Below, piece by piece: positions 6,567-6,933 of a stretch of 6,933 nucleotides of DNA. Within the stretch, counting starts at the first letter, position 1, and every line of letters begins with the position of its first letter. Source of the stretch: Gorillibacterium sp. (GTDB lineage: Bacteria; Bacillota; Bacilli; Paenibacillales; NBRC-103111). The position numbers were made by a program, and so were the translations under genes. The DNA lies in contig JAIMBU010000133.1 in assembly GCA_023511325.1 (NCBI GenBank), positions 1-6,933 on the forward strand, written 5' to 3'. The notes below the pieces were generated by a model. It was not told where the DNA came from. It did no database searches and was given only the letters and a program-made list of their open reading frames with translations.

Positions 6567-6933
6567 TTGGCTACTCTCTGCTTGATGCAAGCCGCAGCTT
6601 CAGCATCTAATAGTACTTCACAGTTCGGATGCAGCTGGATGATAGAAGCAGGAATGTCGGTCGTCACAGGGCCGAATAACGCTTGCTCGATCATCTTGGC
6701 TTTGGTTGCGCCCTTGGCGATCAAGATCAGTTTACGTGTATGCATGATGTCTTTAATTCCACGAGTTAATCCACCCAGCTCTACGCTGTCCGGGACGCTT
6801 GTTTCCCTGCGAACGCGGGCTTCGAAATCGGAATCCATGGGTGATACCCAGGTTTCGCTTTCGAAAGGGGTTCCGGGCTGATTGATTCCGATATGCCCGT
6901 TCGTTCCGATGCCAAGCATTTGCAAATCTACAC
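6563..6933 (-). CDS. nagB: Glucosamine-6-phosphate deaminase-like protein, C-terminal part (5' end outside the window)
   Basis: About 123 C-terminal residues are present. The frame stays open to the window edge (it continues upstream as Val-Asp-Leu-Gln-Met), so the gene is cut by the boundary and not naturally truncated. NagB converts glucosamine 6-phosphate to fructose 6-phosphate and ammonia in the cytoplasm. Family marks are the active-site loop LGIGTNGHIGINQPG, the phosphate-binding KGATKA segment and the late DIPASIIQLHPN stretch. In Escherichia coli NagB the loop carries Asp141, His143 and Glu148. Here these positions are Asn, His and Gln. Asn is common in Bacillus enzymes, but Gln for Glu148 is unusual. 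The piece between the loop and KGATKA is also divergent and a few residues short, lacking the usual ARFF-like segment. A paralogue acting on another amino-sugar phosphate is therefore possible. Its TGA stop overlaps the ATG of the next gene, giving tight coupling. Confidence 0.85.
   Translation of the reverse strand, partial: VDLQMLGIGTNGHIGINQPGTPFESETWVSPMDSDFEARVRRETSVPDSVELGGLTRGIKDIMHTRKLILIAKGATKAKMIEQALFGPVTTDIPASIIQLHPNCEVLLDAEAAACIKQRVAK

Noticed and set aside
6003..6881. Long open frame (292 codons) on the plus strand
   Set aside because: It lies wholly antisense to the TIM-barrel and nagB genes, both of which have clear family motifs. Its translation shows no recognisable domain, and it straddles the junction of two real genes.
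1..6933. CRISPR array, tRNA or rRNA gene, insertion sequence, phage or defence genes
   Set aside because: I saw no regularly spaced repeats, cloverleaf-like or rRNA-like segments, transposase motifs or terminal repeats. The window is nearly fully occupied by seven metabolic genes on one strand.

Overview
The window looks like part of a carbohydrate-utilisation locus of a Paenibacillus-type Gram-positive bacterium (Bacillota, Paenibacillaceae). The grounds are a lipoprotein substrate-binding protein with two LplB/LplC-type permeases and no ATPase gene, strong GGAGG ribosome-binding sites, a TTG start codon, and moderate base composition. Species cannot be named from this sequence alone.

All seven genes lie on the minus strand, so transcription runs from right to left. 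In transcription order they are: a 5'-truncated glucosamine-6-phosphate deaminase (NagB) homologue (6563-6933, running off the edge); a xylose-isomerase-like TIM-barrel protein (5757-6566, ATGA overlap with nagB); a small VOC/glyoxalase-fold protein (5345-5752); a cytoplasmic GH3 beta-N-acetylhexosaminidase of the NagZ type (3724-5313); two ABC permeases (2640-3608 and 1736-2626); and a lipoprotein solute-binding protein (51-1661). The first four genes are packed with 4-nt overlap, 4-nt and 31-nt spacings. A 115-nt gap then precedes the transporter block, and a 74-nt gap precedes the binding protein. Neither gap holds a convincing rho-independent terminator, so one long transcript with possible internal promoters is the simplest reading. 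No non-coding stretch exceeds about 115 bases. The last 50 bases at the left edge hold only the end of the binding-protein transcript.

Together the genes suggest uptake of a small amino-sugar oligosaccharide (chitobiose-like or cell-wall-derived): the lipoprotein captures it, the permease pair (with an ATPase encoded elsewhere, MsmX-like) imports it, NagZ cleaves the beta-GlcNAc linkage in the cytoplasm, and the NagB homologue feeds the amino sugar into glycolysis. The TIM-barrel and VOC proteins are not part of the textbook GlcNAc route. Two of the recognisable enzymes also carry substitutions at positions normally used for catalysis or sugar binding: Glu to Gln in NagB, and loss of an Arg in NagZ. 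This leaves open that the true substrate is a modified or unusual amino sugar. That is the most interesting, though unproven, aspect of an otherwise ordinary metabolic operon.
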